From Billgrantia campisalis (GTDB taxonomy: Bacteria; Pseudomonadota; Gammaproteobacteria; Pseudomonadales; Halomonadaceae): DNA of 64,000 nucleotides. Within the stretch, counting starts at the first letter, position 1; each line of letters opens with the position of its first letter. The notes under the pieces are model-generated. The model searched no databases, was not told the origin of the DNA, and saw only the letters and a program-made list of their open reading frames with translations. A program made the position numbers and the translations under genes. Location of the stretch: NCBI RefSeq assembly GCF_022341425.1, contig NZ_JABFUC010000004.1, forward strand, positions 248,001 to 312,000, read 5' to 3'. Below, in pieces: positions 8,381 to 17,419 of this stretch.

Positions 8381-9412
8381 ATGGCGATGAGCGTGTATCC
8401 CAGGCGGGTCAGCTTGCTCGCGCTGCCGGCGGAGTCCACCGGCACGCCGATTCACGGCCTCTACGAGACCCTGGTGCTGGCCGATGCCGTGGTGGCACGA
8501 CCGGCGGGCGGCGCCACGCGCCTGTTCGAGGCCGAGATCGTCGGCCCAAAGCGAGGGATCTTCCCCAGCGCCTGTGGCCTGCCACTCGAGGTGCACCGCG
8601 CCATCGGCGAGGTGGACGATACCGATATCGTCATTACCGCCTCCATGCTGTTCGAGAATCAGGCGTGGGTGACCGGAACACACCCGGAGACGGTGGCCTG
8701 GCTGCGGCGCATGCACGATCAGGGCGCCGACCTCTGCTCGGCCTGCGCCGGCGCCCTGCTACTGGCTGAGACCGGCCTGCTCGATGGTCTGGATACCACC
8801 ACCCACTGGGCCTTCGCCCCCACCTTTCGTCAGAACTTCCCCGAAATCCGGCTACGGGTCGAGGAACTGCTCATCGTCACGGGCCGGCGCGGCGAGTTCG
8901 TCATGTCCGGCGCCGCCAGCTCCTGGCAGGACCTGATCCTGTTCCTGATTGCCCGCTATGTCAGCCCGACCGCTGCCCAGGAGATCGGCAAGTTTCTCCT
9001 CTACCACTGGGACTCCCGCAGCCAGGCACCCTTCGTGCCCTTCGTCCCGCCCACCGACCATGGCGATGGCACCATCCGACAGCTCCAGGAGTGGCTACAC
9101 GCCCGCGACACCGTGGATGTCTCGGTCGACGATCTGGCCCAGCGCTGCCACCTGCCACGCCCGACCTTCTACCGCCGCTTCAAGCGGGCCACCGGCTATT
9201 CGCCGGTCCACTATCTGCAACAGCTGCGGGTCGAGGAGGCCAAGCGCCTGCTCGAAAGCACCGACGAGCCGGTGGACGACATCAGCTGGCGGGTCGGCTA
9301 CGAGGAGGCGGCCGCCTTCCGGCGCGTCTTCAAACGGATCACCCGGCTCAGCCCCGGCGAGTTTCGCCGGAAATTCCATTACCCTGCCGGACCACCGGCC
9401 GGCGCGAAGTGA
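8381..9412 (+). CDS. GlxA-family transcriptional regulator (DJ-1/PfpI + AraC HTH)
   Basis: This 343-residue protein has an N-terminal DJ-1/PfpI-like domain (about 1-200) with a nucleophile-elbow Cys in SACAGALLLAETGLLDG. The C-terminal AraC-type double helix-turn-helix (about 235-335) shows RCHLPRPTFYRRFKRATG and VGYEEAAAFRRVFKR. Relatives such as GbdR, CdhR and ArgR-like regulators control catabolism of amino acids and quaternary amines. The ligand here is unknown. It is divergent from the 88-residue gene, 156 bp away. Confidence 0.88.
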   Translation: MAMSVYPRRVSLLALPAESTGTPIHGLYETLVLADAVVARPAGGATRLFEAEIVGPKRGIFPSACGLPLEVHRAIGEVDDTDIVITASMLFENQAWVTGTHPETVAWLRRMHDQGADLCSACAGALLLAETGLLDGLDTTTHWAFAPTFRQNFPEIRLRVEELLIVTGRRGEFVMSGAASSWQDLILFLIARYVSPTAAQEIGKFLLYHWDSRSQAPFVPFVPPTDHGDGTIRQLQEWLHARDTVDVSVDDLAQRCHLPRPTFYRRFKRATGYSPVHYLQQLRVEEAKRLLESTDEPVDDISWRVGYEEAAAFRRVFKRITRLSPGEFRRKFHYPAGPPAGAK

Positions 9413-9465
9413 TACTCACGGGATACCCAGGGATAGCGCCGCCAGCGACGACGACCTGGACGGGT

Positions 9466-9747
9466 TCAGAGAAACTCCCGCGCCACCCCGACCACCCGAC
9501 CGTCGACGGTGCGCTGCAGCTTGTCCTCGATCTCGCTGCACAGCGACTCGACCCTCTGCGACGACATCGCCGCCACCACGAAGGTCCACTCGCTGGCGTC
9601 CAGCCGATCATGGTCGGCGCTCTCACAGACGGCGACCGCGGGATTGCGGCCAAACCGCTCGTGCAGGCCGCCCATGCGCTGGCGCTTCTCCTTGAGCGAG
9701 CCGCAGCCGGGCAGGGACAGGGCCAGGGTGAGGATGCCGATATGCAT
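9466..9747 (-). CDS. DUF503 family protein
   Basis: This 93-residue protein starts MHIGILTLALSLPGCGSLKEKRQ, matching the short DUF503 family (typical opening L-x-LPxxxSLKxKR, length about 95). ATG 9747 is preceded by AAGGAG at ideal spacing and coincides with the family start, so the longer 114-codon reading is rejected. Family members are ferredoxin-like fold proteins of unknown function, some encoded near ribosome-binding factor A. No such neighbour is present here. Confidence 0.8.
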   Translation of the reverse strand: MHIGILTLALSLPGCGSLKEKRQRMGGLHERFGRNPAVAVCESADHDRLDASEWTFVVAAMSSQRVESLCSEIEDKLQRTVDGRVVGVAREFL

Positions 9748-9919
9748 AGGAGCTCCTTGCGTACCGAAGAGTCGTTGGTGGAATACCGGGACCGACGCTG
9801 ACGCCAACAAGGGTTATCGTCAAGCAGCGCGGTCACCGCGATAAATTCAGGCCAATACCTTCCCTTGCAGTGAATTCGACCGTAACCTGCAGTATCCCCT
9901 GATACCACAAGGAGGCTGG

Positions 9920-10801
9920 ATGACACCGGCCGATTCCCTGCGCCTGCTGCTGCTCTCCTCGCTGTGGGGCATGTCATTCATCTTCATGCGGGTGGCGGTG
10001 CCGGAGTTCGGCCCCGTGCCGCTGATCCTGGTGCGCATGGGTCTGGCGGCCCTGCTGCTGATTCCGCTGCTGCTCAGCGTGCACTATCTCCGGCTGGTCT
10101 GGGAGCACAAGGGCGCGCTGCTGCTGCTGGGCCTGGTCAACCACGTGCTGCCCTTCACCCTGCTGGCGCTGGCCACCACGCGCCTCGAGGCGGGCTTCAC
10201 CTCGCTGATCAACGCCACCACGCCGATCTTCACCGCCCTGCTGGGGGCGCTGCTGTTTGCCACCCCGGTGCAGCGCCAGCAGTACCTGGGGCTGGCCCTG
10301 GCCTTCTTCGGCGTCTATGTGCTCTCCGCCAACCGGCTGGACTTCGCCCTGGGCGGGGATGGCTGGTTCATTCTCGCCGTGCTCGGCGCCACCTTCTGCT
10401 ACGGGGTGGCCAGCAACTACTCCAAGACCTACCTGTCCCACCTGCCGACGCGGGTACTGGCGGCGGGCAGCACCGCCATGTCGGCGCTGATCCTGCTGAT
10501 TCCCGGCCTGCTGCTGTGGCCCAGCGAGCCGATCAGCGGCCTGGCCTGGACCAACGGCCTGGCGCTGGCGGTGTTCAGCACCACCGTGGCCTTCTTGCTC
10601 TATTTCGGGCTGATCTCCAGCGCCGGAGCTACCGCCACCTCCACCGTGACCTTCCTGGTGCCGGTCAGCGCCCTGCTCTGGGGCTACCTGCTGCTCGGCG
10701 AGGTGCTCAGCCTGCAGGTGCTGATCGGCATGGTGATCACCCTGGTCGGCACCGCCATCGCCACCGGCATGCTGCGACTGCGGCGGCGCGAGGTGGCCTG
10801 A
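9920..10801 (+). CDS. EamA/DMT-family transporter
   Basis: This 293-residue inner-membrane protein has ten hydrophobic segments arranged as two five-helix EamA repeats (about 8-140 and 150-288). The second repeat ends in the family-typical LVGTAIATG followed by a basic tail. Members export amino acids, metabolites or drugs, and the substrate cannot be read from sequence. An AAGGAGG ribosome binding site lies just before the ATG. Confidence 0.88.
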   Translation: MTPADSLRLLLLSSLWGMSFIFMRVAVPEFGPVPLILVRMGLAALLLIPLLLSVHYLRLVWEHKGALLLLGLVNHVLPFTLLALATTRLEAGFTSLINATTPIFTALLGALLFATPVQRQQYLGLALAFFGVYVLSANRLDFALGGDGWFILAVLGATFCYGVASNYSKTYLSHLPTRVLAAGSTAMSALILLIPGLLLWPSEPISGLAWTNGLALAVFSTTVAFLLYFGLISSAGATATSTVTFLVPVSALLWGYLLLGEVLSLQVLIGMVITLVGTAIATGMLRLRRREVA

Positions 10802-10884
10802 GGCGCACGCCACCGCCAAAGGAGTACACTCACAGGGAACCCTCTTGGCGAAGCAGGCAGCGTGCCTCCCACATTCGGATAATC

Positions 10885-11664
10885 ATGGCCAACGCCGATG
10901 TGCATTTCCATGCCGAGCTGAACGACTTCCTGGCGCCGGCGCGTCGCGGCCGGCCGATGGTGTATGCCGTCACACGCCGGGCGGCGATCAAGGATGTCAT
11001 CGAGTCGCTGGGGGTTCCGCATCCCGAGGTCGATGTTATCCTGGTCGACGGCGCCTCGGTGGGGTTCGGCCATATCCTGCACGGCGGCGAGCGCGTCGAC
11101 GTCTATCCCTGGTCGGTCCCTGTCGCCTCGGCCTACCACCTGCGCCCTCGACCGCCCTCACCGCCGCGCTTCGTGCTCGATGCCCATCTCGGTCGTCTGG
11201 CCCGCTATCTGCGCCTGCTCGGCTTCGACTGCCGCTACCGCAACGACTACGCCGACGACGAGCTGGCCGCCTGCGCCGACCAAGAGCAACGGATCCTGCT
11301 GACCCGCGACCGCAACCTGCTCAAGCGTAAACGCATCGCCCTGGCCCACTTCGTTCGCGCCGACGCCCCCTGGCAGCAGCTCAAGGAAGTCTGCGCGGCC
11401 TTCGATCTGGTCGACGCCTTCGCTCCCTTCACCCGCTGCACGCGCTGCAACGGCCGACTGGAGCCGGTCGCCAAGGCGGCGGTCGAGGCGCGGCTCGAGC
11501 CGCTGACCAAGCGCTACGTCGACGACTTCCTGCAGTGCGATAGCTGTCACCAGGTCTACTGGCACGGCAGCCATGTGACGCCGATGCGCCGACTGGTGGC
11601 AGCGCTCAAGCGCGACGCTGAGCACAGCCCATCAACCGGCGCCCCTCCGCTATCCTCGAGGTAA
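10885..11664 (+). CDS. Mut7-C RNase domain protein with N-terminal ubiquitin-like domain
   Basis: This 259-residue protein has a ubiquitin-like N-terminal domain (about 1-85). The Mut7-C PIN-fold domain follows (about 95-250), recognisable by FVLDAHLGRLARYLRLLGFD, DDELA, LLTRDRNLLKRK and the zinc-ribbon CTRCNG ... CDSCH. The acidic residues are those expected of a PIN-type metal site. RNase activity is predicted for the family but not demonstrated here. ATG 10885 is chosen because the domain begins there; the frame stays open far upstream only because of GC bias. It lies 83 bp after the EamA gene. Confidence 0.85.
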   Translation: MANADVHFHAELNDFLAPARRGRPMVYAVTRRAAIKDVIESLGVPHPEVDVILVDGASVGFGHILHGGERVDVYPWSVPVASAYHLRPRPPSPPRFVLDAHLGRLARYLRLLGFDCRYRNDYADDELAACADQEQRILLTRDRNLLKRKRIALAHFVRADAPWQQLKEVCAAFDLVDAFAPFTRCTRCNGRLEPVAKAAVEARLEPLTKRYVDDFLQCDSCHQVYWHGSHVTPMRRLVAALKRDAEHSPSTGAPPLSSR

Positions 11665-11714
11665 GGCATCCCACGCCATCGCGACGCCCGAGCCGTCTTG
11701 CCAGGAGGCCCACC

Positions 11715-12911
11715 ATGCCCCAGGTTGCCACCTCCTCCGCCGATCCTGCCCTGACCCTGCTGCTCGCCGGTGACGTGATGCTGGGACGCGGCCTCGACCA
11801 GATCCTGCCTCACCCGGGCGCTCCCGAGCTCTATGAACCCTTCGTGCGCGACGCCCGTGACTATGTGCGTCTGGCGGAGCGGGAAAGCGGCCCCATTCCC
11901 AGTCCCGTCGAGCCCGCCTACCCCTGGGGAGACAGCCTCGAGGAGCTGCGCACCGCTACGCTGCGCCTGATCAACCTGGAGACCGCCATCACCGAGAGCG
12001 CCGTTCCCTGGCCCGGCAAGGGCATCCACTACCGCATGCATCCCGCCAACCTCGACTGCCTGACGGCGGCGGGCATCGATCTCTGCACCCTGGCCAATAA
12101 CCATGTGCTGGACTGGGAGCGGGCGGGACTCCGCGAGACCCTGGCCGCGCTGGATACAGCGGGCATCGCCCATGCCGGCGCCGGCGAGAACTCGGCGGCG
12201 GCACGCCGCCCGGCCGTGCTGCCGCTGCCCGGCGCCGGCCGGCTGCTGGTGTGGAGCCTGGGGCTCGCCGACAGCGGTATCCCGGTGGACTGGCAGGCCA
12301 CCGACACAGGGGCCGGCGTCAACCTGGTGGACGCCGACGACGCCAGCGTCGCCGCCTCGATCGTCGCCGAGAAACGCCCCGGCGACCTGGTGGTGGCCTC
12401 GGTGCACTGGGGCGGCAACTGGGGCTATGCGGTGCCCGTCGAGCATCGCCGCCTGGCCCACCGGCTGATCGACGCCGGAGCCGACCTGGTCCACGGCCAC
12501 TCTTCCCACCACCCCAAGGGACTCGAGCGCTACCGGGGCCGGCCGATCCTCTACGGCTGCGGCGACCTGATCAACGACTACGAGGGGATCCGTGGCCACG
12601 CGGGCTACTTCCCGGAGCTGGCCGTACTGGCGGGGTGCCGCTGGCATCCCGACCGACGCGAGTGGCTCGACCTCTGGCTGACACCGCTGCGCCGCCGGCG
12701 CTTGCGTCTCGAGCACGCCACGGCCGGCGAGGCCGACTGGCTGGCCGAGACCCTCAATCGCCACGCCCCGGATCGTTCCCCGGCGGCCTGCCCGCGACTC
12801 TCCCGCGGCACCGACGGCCGCCTGCACTGGGCTAAGCCGCCTCCTCGCGGGGACGGTACGCCTCCGTCAGACGGCGCTGGACGTTCTCCGGGGCCGGCTC
12901 GTAGTGGCTGA
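11715..12911 (+). CDS. CapA-family (poly-gamma-glutamate capsule synthesis-like) metallophosphatase-fold protein
   Basis: This 398-residue protein shows the PGA_cap order of motifs: AGDVMLGRG near the start, then NLETAIT, LANNHVLDW, VHWGGNWGY, GHSSHHPKGLE and YGCGDLINDYE. These Asp, Asn and His residues form the calcineurin-like metal site. No pgsB or pgsC genes are nearby, so capsule synthesis is not implied; stand-alone homologues are of unknown role. The last about 27 residues are read antisense to an EF-G remnant and look non-native, suggesting the original stop has been lost. Confidence 0.85.
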   Translation: MPQVATSSADPALTLLLAGDVMLGRGLDQILPHPGAPELYEPFVRDARDYVRLAERESGPIPSPVEPAYPWGDSLEELRTATLRLINLETAITESAVPWPGKGIHYRMHPANLDCLTAAGIDLCTLANNHVLDWERAGLRETLAALDTAGIAHAGAGENSAAARRPAVLPLPGAGRLLVWSLGLADSGIPVDWQATDTGAGVNLVDADDASVAASIVAEKRPGDLVVASVHWGGNWGYAVPVEHRRLAHRLIDAGADLVHGHSSHHPKGLERYRGRPILYGCGDLINDYEGIRGHAGYFPELAVLAGCRWHPDRREWLDLWLTPLRRRRLRLEHATAGEADWLAETLNRHAPDRSPAACPRLSRGTDGRLHWAKPPPRGDGTPPSDGAGRSPGPARSG

Positions 12912-13081
12912 AGCGCAAGCTGTAGCCGCCGGCACCGCCGGTCTGGGCATTGAGGCGGCTAGGGGTAGTCGAGCACCTCGGCCAGGCGGACCAGGGCCTG
13001 GAGGCTGACCTGGTCGCCCAGGGTCTGAGTATCGAGGATGCGTCCGCGGCTCGCCGAGAGATCCGCGGTGAGGTCGTCCAT
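12832..13081 (-). pseudogene. Elongation factor G remnant (domain V, frameshifted)
   Basis: Two minus-strand frames together spell the C-terminal domain of an EF-G-like GTPase. One frame (13081 to about 12960) reads DLTADLSASRGRIL and ends after AEVLDYP. A second frame then reads GGYSLRFSHYEPAPENVQ to a stop at 12832. In intact EF-G these segments are contiguous (GDLNxRRGRI ... FSHYEPVP), so a frameshift lies near 12960. About 600 upstream residues, including the GTPase domain, are absent. It is a relic of a duplicated or transferred fusA paralogue. Confidence 0.75.
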
Positions 13082-13145
13082 CGGCGCCCTCTCCAGGCAT
13101 TGGCGGCCTGAAGATAGGGTAGCAGCAGGCGTGTTCCCATTCGCC

Positions 13146-14927
13146 TCAACGGGAGGCCACTCCCCGCGCCGCCGTCGGAACGAAATAGAAATCACCGCCC
13201 TCGTGACCGGCGGCACGGATCGGACGCATTTCCGGCGTCAGACTGATGCCCTCAGAGGCACGCCTGCGCACATTGACCGCCACTTGGGCGAACAGCATGT
13301 TCTCGCGCAGCACGTCCTGGTTGCCCTCCAGCACCTCGATCAGCGACCGGGAGAAGAGCGAGTGGGGCCGGTCGGTCAGGTCGGGTACCGGGCGCTCGCC
13401 TCCCGAGGAGATGACGATGCGAGCACGGCGCTGCAGACCGGCTCGGATCTCTTCGTCGGAGAGCCGACGCTGGCCGCTGCCCAGCAACAGGGAACTGGCG
13501 CCCGATGCCATGCCGCTGGCAAACACCGAATCGGCGAGCACCAAGATGGAACGGGCGCGGATCCGATCGAGGTGGTCGCTGATGACGGCATTGTTGATCC
13601 AGCGCACCAGGCGTTCCGCCTCGGCATCCACGGGCAGCCAGTAGCTGCGCTGTCGCCGGCCATCTTCACGGTCGGAGCGGTTGCCGTGGCCGGCGTAGTA
13701 GATCAGCAGGTTGTCTCGTTCGGTGATCCGCTCGTGGAGGTCGTTGAGGGCCGACAGTGTCTGGACCTGGTCGGCATTGGGCAGGAAGATCACCTGAAAG
13801 CCATAGCGATTCTGCAGCAGTTGACTGATGCGCTGGGCATCGGTCAGCGGCGACTCCAGGTCATCCAGGAACTGGTATTCCTGATTGCCGATCACCAGGG
13901 CGTAGTAGCGCCCGAAGTCGATACCGGCGAAGCTGGCCGGTCCGGGGGCGGCGGGCTCGTCCACCTCGGCGGGCTCGGGAGGCGTCACGGTGGGCTCGGG
14001 GGCGGCTCGGGGCGGCGTGTCCGCGTCCTGCAGCTCGCTCATCTGGGCCACCAGGGCTTCTCGCTCCTCGCTGGTGCGCTGGGCCTGGGACTCGAGGGCC
14101 TCGACCCGGCCGCGGGCCTCCTCCAGCTGCTGGGCCAGTGCCCGCGCCTCGGCCTCGGCCTCCGCGTCGGCCGTACCGACCGCGGCCTGCGCCTGGGAGA
14201 GGCGCCGCTGGAGCTCGTCCCGCTCGCGAATCAGTTGCTGACGCTGCTGCTGGAGGGCCTCGGCCTGCCGTTCGGCCTGCTCCACCTGAGCGCCGAGCTG
14301 TGCCCGCAGCGCCTCCATCTCCTCCGTCACGTCGGAACGAAAGACCAGGGGATCCTCGGACACGCCGGAGGCCTGTCGATAGAGGTTCAGGGCCCGGGCC
14401 CGGTCCTGGGTGACACCCAACCCCTGCTCGTAGAGGAACCCCAGATTGATCTTCGCCCGGGCATAGCCTTGGTCGGCGGCCCGTCGGTACCAGGCCGCGG
14501 CGGAGACATAATCCGGTTCCGTCCCCAGGCCCTTCTCGAATATCTCGCCCACATAGTTCTGGGCTTCCGCATCGCCGGCCTCGGCAGACTCCAGCCAGAC
14601 GCTCAAGGCCGTACGATAGTCGGCGCGGTCATAGGCGACGTACTCCCCGCCACGAATGCGGCAGTCCTGGGCGGTGGTGCGGATCGCCCGACGGGGCGTG
14701 AGGAAGGTAGCGCCCCCCAGGCGTCTCACCTGGCCCGTCAGCAGGCAGTCGACGATGTAGAAATCGTCCACCGAAGCGGCCCGAGCGGCGAGCTCCGGGC
14801 TCACCGTCGCTCCGTTGGGGGCACAGCCGGCGAGCAGCAGGGCGGTCCCCGCCACACAACCGACGGAAAGACAGGAAAGACGTTTCCTGAAGGCAGAGCT
14901 ATGATCGAGAGTATCAGAGGAATTCAC
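13146..14927 (-). CDS. Caspase-fold (peptidase C14-like) lipoprotein with Sel1 repeats, T6SS-linked; catalytic Cys missing
   Basis: This 593-residue protein opens with a lipoprotein signal (lipobox LLAGC, about 32-36), so it is probably a membrane-anchored periplasmic protein. Sel1-type repeats follow (about 108-190), then a long Gln/Glu/Arg-rich coiled coil (about 200-300) and a Pro/Glu linker. A caspase-like domain (about 330-590) begins FGRYYALVIGNQEYQ. The catalytic His is present in YYAGHG (about 414), but the expected DSC-F-S/A-G reads DSVFASG with Val at about 468. Proteolysis is therefore unlikely. It is divergent from a hydrolase lipoprotein (16 bp) at the end of the T6SS cluster. 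Confidence 0.82.
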   Translation of the reverse strand: MNSSDTLDHSSAFRKRLSCLSVGCVAGTALLLAGCAPNGATVSPELAARAASVDDFYIVDCLLTGQVRRLGGATFLTPRRAIRTTAQDCRIRGGEYVAYDRADYRTALSVWLESAEAGDAEAQNYVGEIFEKGLGTEPDYVSAAAWYRRAADQGYARAKINLGFLYEQGLGVTQDRARALNLYRQASGVSEDPLVFRSDVTEEMEALRAQLGAQVEQAERQAEALQQQRQQLIRERDELQRRLSQAQAAVGTADAEAEAEARALAQQLEEARGRVEALESQAQRTSEEREALVAQMSELQDADTPPRAAPEPTVTPPEPAEVDEPAAPGPASFAGIDFGRYYALVIGNQEYQFLDDLESPLTDAQRISQLLQNRYGFQVIFLPNADQVQTLSALNDLHERITERDNLLIYYAGHGNRSDREDGRRQRSYWLPVDAEAERLVRWINNAVISDHLDRIRARSILVLADSVFASGMASGASSLLLGSGQRRLSDEEIRAGLQRRARIVISSGGERPVPDLTDRPHSLFSRSLIEVLEGNQDVLRENMLFAQVAVNVRRRASEGISLTPEMRPIRAAGHEGGDFYFVPTAARGVASR

Positions 14928-14943
14928 GGCACTCCCCCTGCAT

Positions 14944-15861
14944 ATGGTTGGCCCCCCTCCCGCTCCGGCAAGTCGCTACCGTGTCGGGCAAGCAGGTCAT
15001 GGCAGGCTGATACGGCTCGCTGGCCTACTGCTCAGTATAGTGCTTGTCACCGCTTGCTCCAGCCCCGCGCAGCGCTACCATGCCGCCGCCGAGGCCGGTG
15101 GCTATGCCATCAAGGACCTTCCTGCGCCCCCCTTCCGGCTCACCGCCTATCGGCCCTCCGAGGCACCCTCGCCGGGGGGCCTCTGGCACGTCTACCTGAC
15201 CGGCGACGGCACCCCCTGGGAACGGGGCCGCTACCCGAGCCGGGACCCCACCCCGCGCCGCCCCCTGATGCTCGAACTGATGGATCGGGATCCCAGGCCA
15301 CGGCTGCTCCTGCACCGGCCCTGCTACGGGAACCACCCGCCGGATGCGGCCTGCCGGCCCCGGCTCTGGACGGGGGCGCGCTACAGCGAGACCGTGGTCG
15401 ATGCCCTGGATCGGGGCCTCGACCGTCTGGTGGCGGAGCGGGAGATCGCGGGCCTGGTGCTGATCGGCCACAGCGGTGGCGGCCTGCTGGCGCGGCTGCT
15501 GGCCGGTCGCCGGGAGGACATCCGGGCGCTGGTCACCCTCGCTGCCAACCTGGACCACGCGGCCTGGACCCGTCACCACGGCTATTTGCCGCTGGAGGAG
15601 TCCCTTCACCTGTACGATGTCCCCCCCCTGGGAGCCGGCATCCTGCAGTGGCACCTGATCGGCCCCCGGGATGACGTCCTCCCGGTGGCCCTGCTGCGCG
15701 AGGCCGCCCATCACGATCCCCATGCCCGTGTGGAGGTGATCGACGGCTTCGACCATCACTGCTGCTGGGGCGAGGCGTGGCCGGCATTACTCGAGAGGCT
15801 GGACAGGTACCTGGAGCATCAGGAAGAAGAGCTGGCGGCTACTCCGCCAGGCGGGCATTGA
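14944..15861 (+). CDS. Alpha/beta-hydrolase lipoprotein
   Basis: This 305-residue protein carries an apparent lipobox VTAC (Cys about 38) after a hydrophobic stretch, then an alpha/beta-hydrolase domain. The nucleophile elbow is GHSGGG (Ser about 180), with a late Asp/His pair in GFDHHCCW. The start is uncertain because the first 25 residues are unusual for a signal peptide. It converges on ppkA, overlapping it by 22 bp, and is the only plus-strand gene inside the T6SS block. A cell-envelope lipase or esterase is likely. A T6SS role is only positional. Confidence 0.7.
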   Translation: MVGPPPAPASRYRVGQAGHGRLIRLAGLLLSIVLVTACSSPAQRYHAAAEAGGYAIKDLPAPPFRLTAYRPSEAPSPGGLWHVYLTGDGTPWERGRYPSRDPTPRRPLMLELMDRDPRPRLLLHRPCYGNHPPDAACRPRLWTGARYSETVVDALDRGLDRLVAEREIAGLVLIGHSGGGLLARLLAGRREDIRALVTLAANLDHAAWTRHHGYLPLEESLHLYDVPPLGAGILQWHLIGPRDDVLPVALLREAAHHDPHARVEVIDGFDHHCCWGEAWPALLERLDRYLEHQEEELAATPPGGH

Positions 15862-17419
15862 GCTCCTCGATGGCCGCGTCGAGCCGATCTCTCCGGGTTC
15901 CCAACTCGGAACGGGCCAGGGACTCTAGGCTGATGCGTAGCAGCTCCAGCGAGAACTCGTCCAGGTCGTCGCGCTGCGCCTCGCGCAGGTAGTGATCCAT
16001 CACCGCATCGGTTCTCCGATCCACCAGGACGCGCAGGCGGTTGCGATCGCGGCCGCCGACCTCCTCTTGCTCCACCGCCTGCTCCCAGGCCAGGGTAAAG
16101 TGTCGGTGCGCCTGGGGGATATCGCCCGCCTCCAGGTACTCGTTGCCCTGCAGGATGTGCTCCCGGGAAACATCCAGGCTCGGCGGCAGGTCGTCCAGCG
16201 TCACCAGCAGGTCGCTCTCGCGGATCAGCAGCCACCAGGAGATCAGGGCCCCCACTGCCAGCACGCCCAGGGAGGCGATCACGCTGCGACGCAGCTTGGC
16301 GGGGGGCTGGATGGCCTGCAGGAACTGGCCGGCATCGGCAAAGCGCGCCGTCCGCTCGAAGTCCAGGGTGCGGGCGATGGCCCGTGACACCCGCTTGGGG
16401 AGCCCATGCAGCACCGGAGGCCTCATGCCCTGGCGGACGGCCTCGTCCGCCGGCAGCTTGTGTCCGGAGGCGTCGAGGTAGGGATGCCGGCCAGTCAGCA
16501 ACTCATGGGCGATACAGCCCAGCGCATAGACGTCGTCTACCGGTTCCGGGACCTCACCGGCCAGCATCTGCGGACTGGCATAGGCCGGGGTGATGGCCCC
16601 GATGGTGGCCGGGTCGAAGCGGGTCTGCTCGCCGCCCTCCGTACCGGCCTGCACACGCGCCGCCCTGGCGATGCCGAAGTCGAGGATCTTGGCGTTGCCT
16701 TCCCGGGTCAGGAAGACATTGCCGGGCTTGAGATCGGAATGGACGATGCCCTGCTCATGGGCATAGGCCAGGCCACGCGACAGGCGCTCGAGGATCTGCA
16801 GCGCCTCTTTGCGAGGCAGCCCCCCGGTGAAGCCGCGGCGCCGGATGACCACATCCAGGGGCTCGCCCTGGAGATACTCCATGGTCATAAAGACCCGGGT
16901 GCCGTCCCGGTCGAAGTCATAGACGGTGACGATATTGGGATGGGCGAGTCGCTGCGCCTTCTTCGCCTCGCGCTGCAGCGCCACCAGGGAATCGGGGTGC
17001 TGGCGGAACTCGTCGCTGAGCAGTTTCAGGGCCACATGGGGCTGGCTGTCCTGGGCCTCCTCCTTGCGCAGGTCGCGGGCCTTGTAGACCGAGCCCATGC
17101 CCCCCTGGCCGAGCAACGACTCGAGCACGAAGCGCTCCTTGATCACCGAACCCGGCCCGAAGGCCTCCGCGGAGGGCTCGCCCCAGGCCTCCGGTCGCGA
17201 CCAGTTGGACCGGGTGCCACCGCTCCGGGTATGGCCGCTTTCACGCCCGTCACCTTGCCCTTCACCGACGCCGGCCAGGCGGGTCGCTTCCGCGTCCGCC
17301 CCCCCCACCCGGGTGGCATCGTCGGAGGCGGCCTCCCCGTTGCGCCGGGTGTCGTCATCCGGCAACCGGGTACGCTCGTCGGCTTCGTCGCCGGCCTGGC
17401 TCCCTTTCCGCTTCTTCAT
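15839..17419 (-). CDS. ppkA: T6SS-associated serine/threonine protein kinase (PpkA-like)
   Basis: PpkA-type kinases phosphorylate the T6SS FHA protein and switch assembly on. This 526-residue protein has a disordered N-terminus (about 1-90). The kinase domain shows the glycine loop GQGGMGSVY (104-112), VALK lysine (about 132), HSDLKPGN (227-234) and DFG (247-249). The Arg before the catalytic Asp is replaced by Ser (HSD), so it is a non-RD kinase. One membrane helix (379-399) anchors it, with a helical region of about 125 residues after it. It overlaps tagF-pppA by four bases (ATGA), placing kinase and phosphatase in one translational unit. Confidence 0.93.
   Translation of the reverse strand: MKKRKGSQAGDEADERTRLPDDDTRRNGEAASDDATRVGGADAEATRLAGVGEGQGDGRESGHTRSGGTRSNWSRPEAWGEPSAEAFGPGSVIKERFVLESLLGQGGMGSVYKARDLRKEEAQDSQPHVALKLLSDEFRQHPDSLVALQREAKKAQRLAHPNIVTVYDFDRDGTRVFMTMEYLQGEPLDVVIRRRGFTGGLPRKEALQILERLSRGLAYAHEQGIVHSDLKPGNVFLTREGNAKILDFGIARAARVQAGTEGGEQTRFDPATIGAITPAYASPQMLAGEVPEPVDDVYALGCIAHELLTGRHPYLDASGHKLPADEAVRQGMRPPVLHGLPKRVSRAIARTLDFERTARFADAGQFLQAIQPPAKLRRSVIASLGVLAVGALISWWLLIRESDLLVTLDDLPPSLDVSREHILQGNEYLEAGDIPQAHRHFTLAWEQAVEQEEVGGRDRNRLRVLVDRRTDAVMDHYLREAQRDDLDEFSLELLRISLESLARSELGTRRDRLDAAIEELNARLAE

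Noticed and set aside
13038..15674. 878-codon plus-strand open frame over the caspase-like and hydrolase genes
   Set aside because: It spans two real genes in shadow frames, and its composition (Leu/Gly/His/Arg runs) matches antisense of GC-rich coding DNA.
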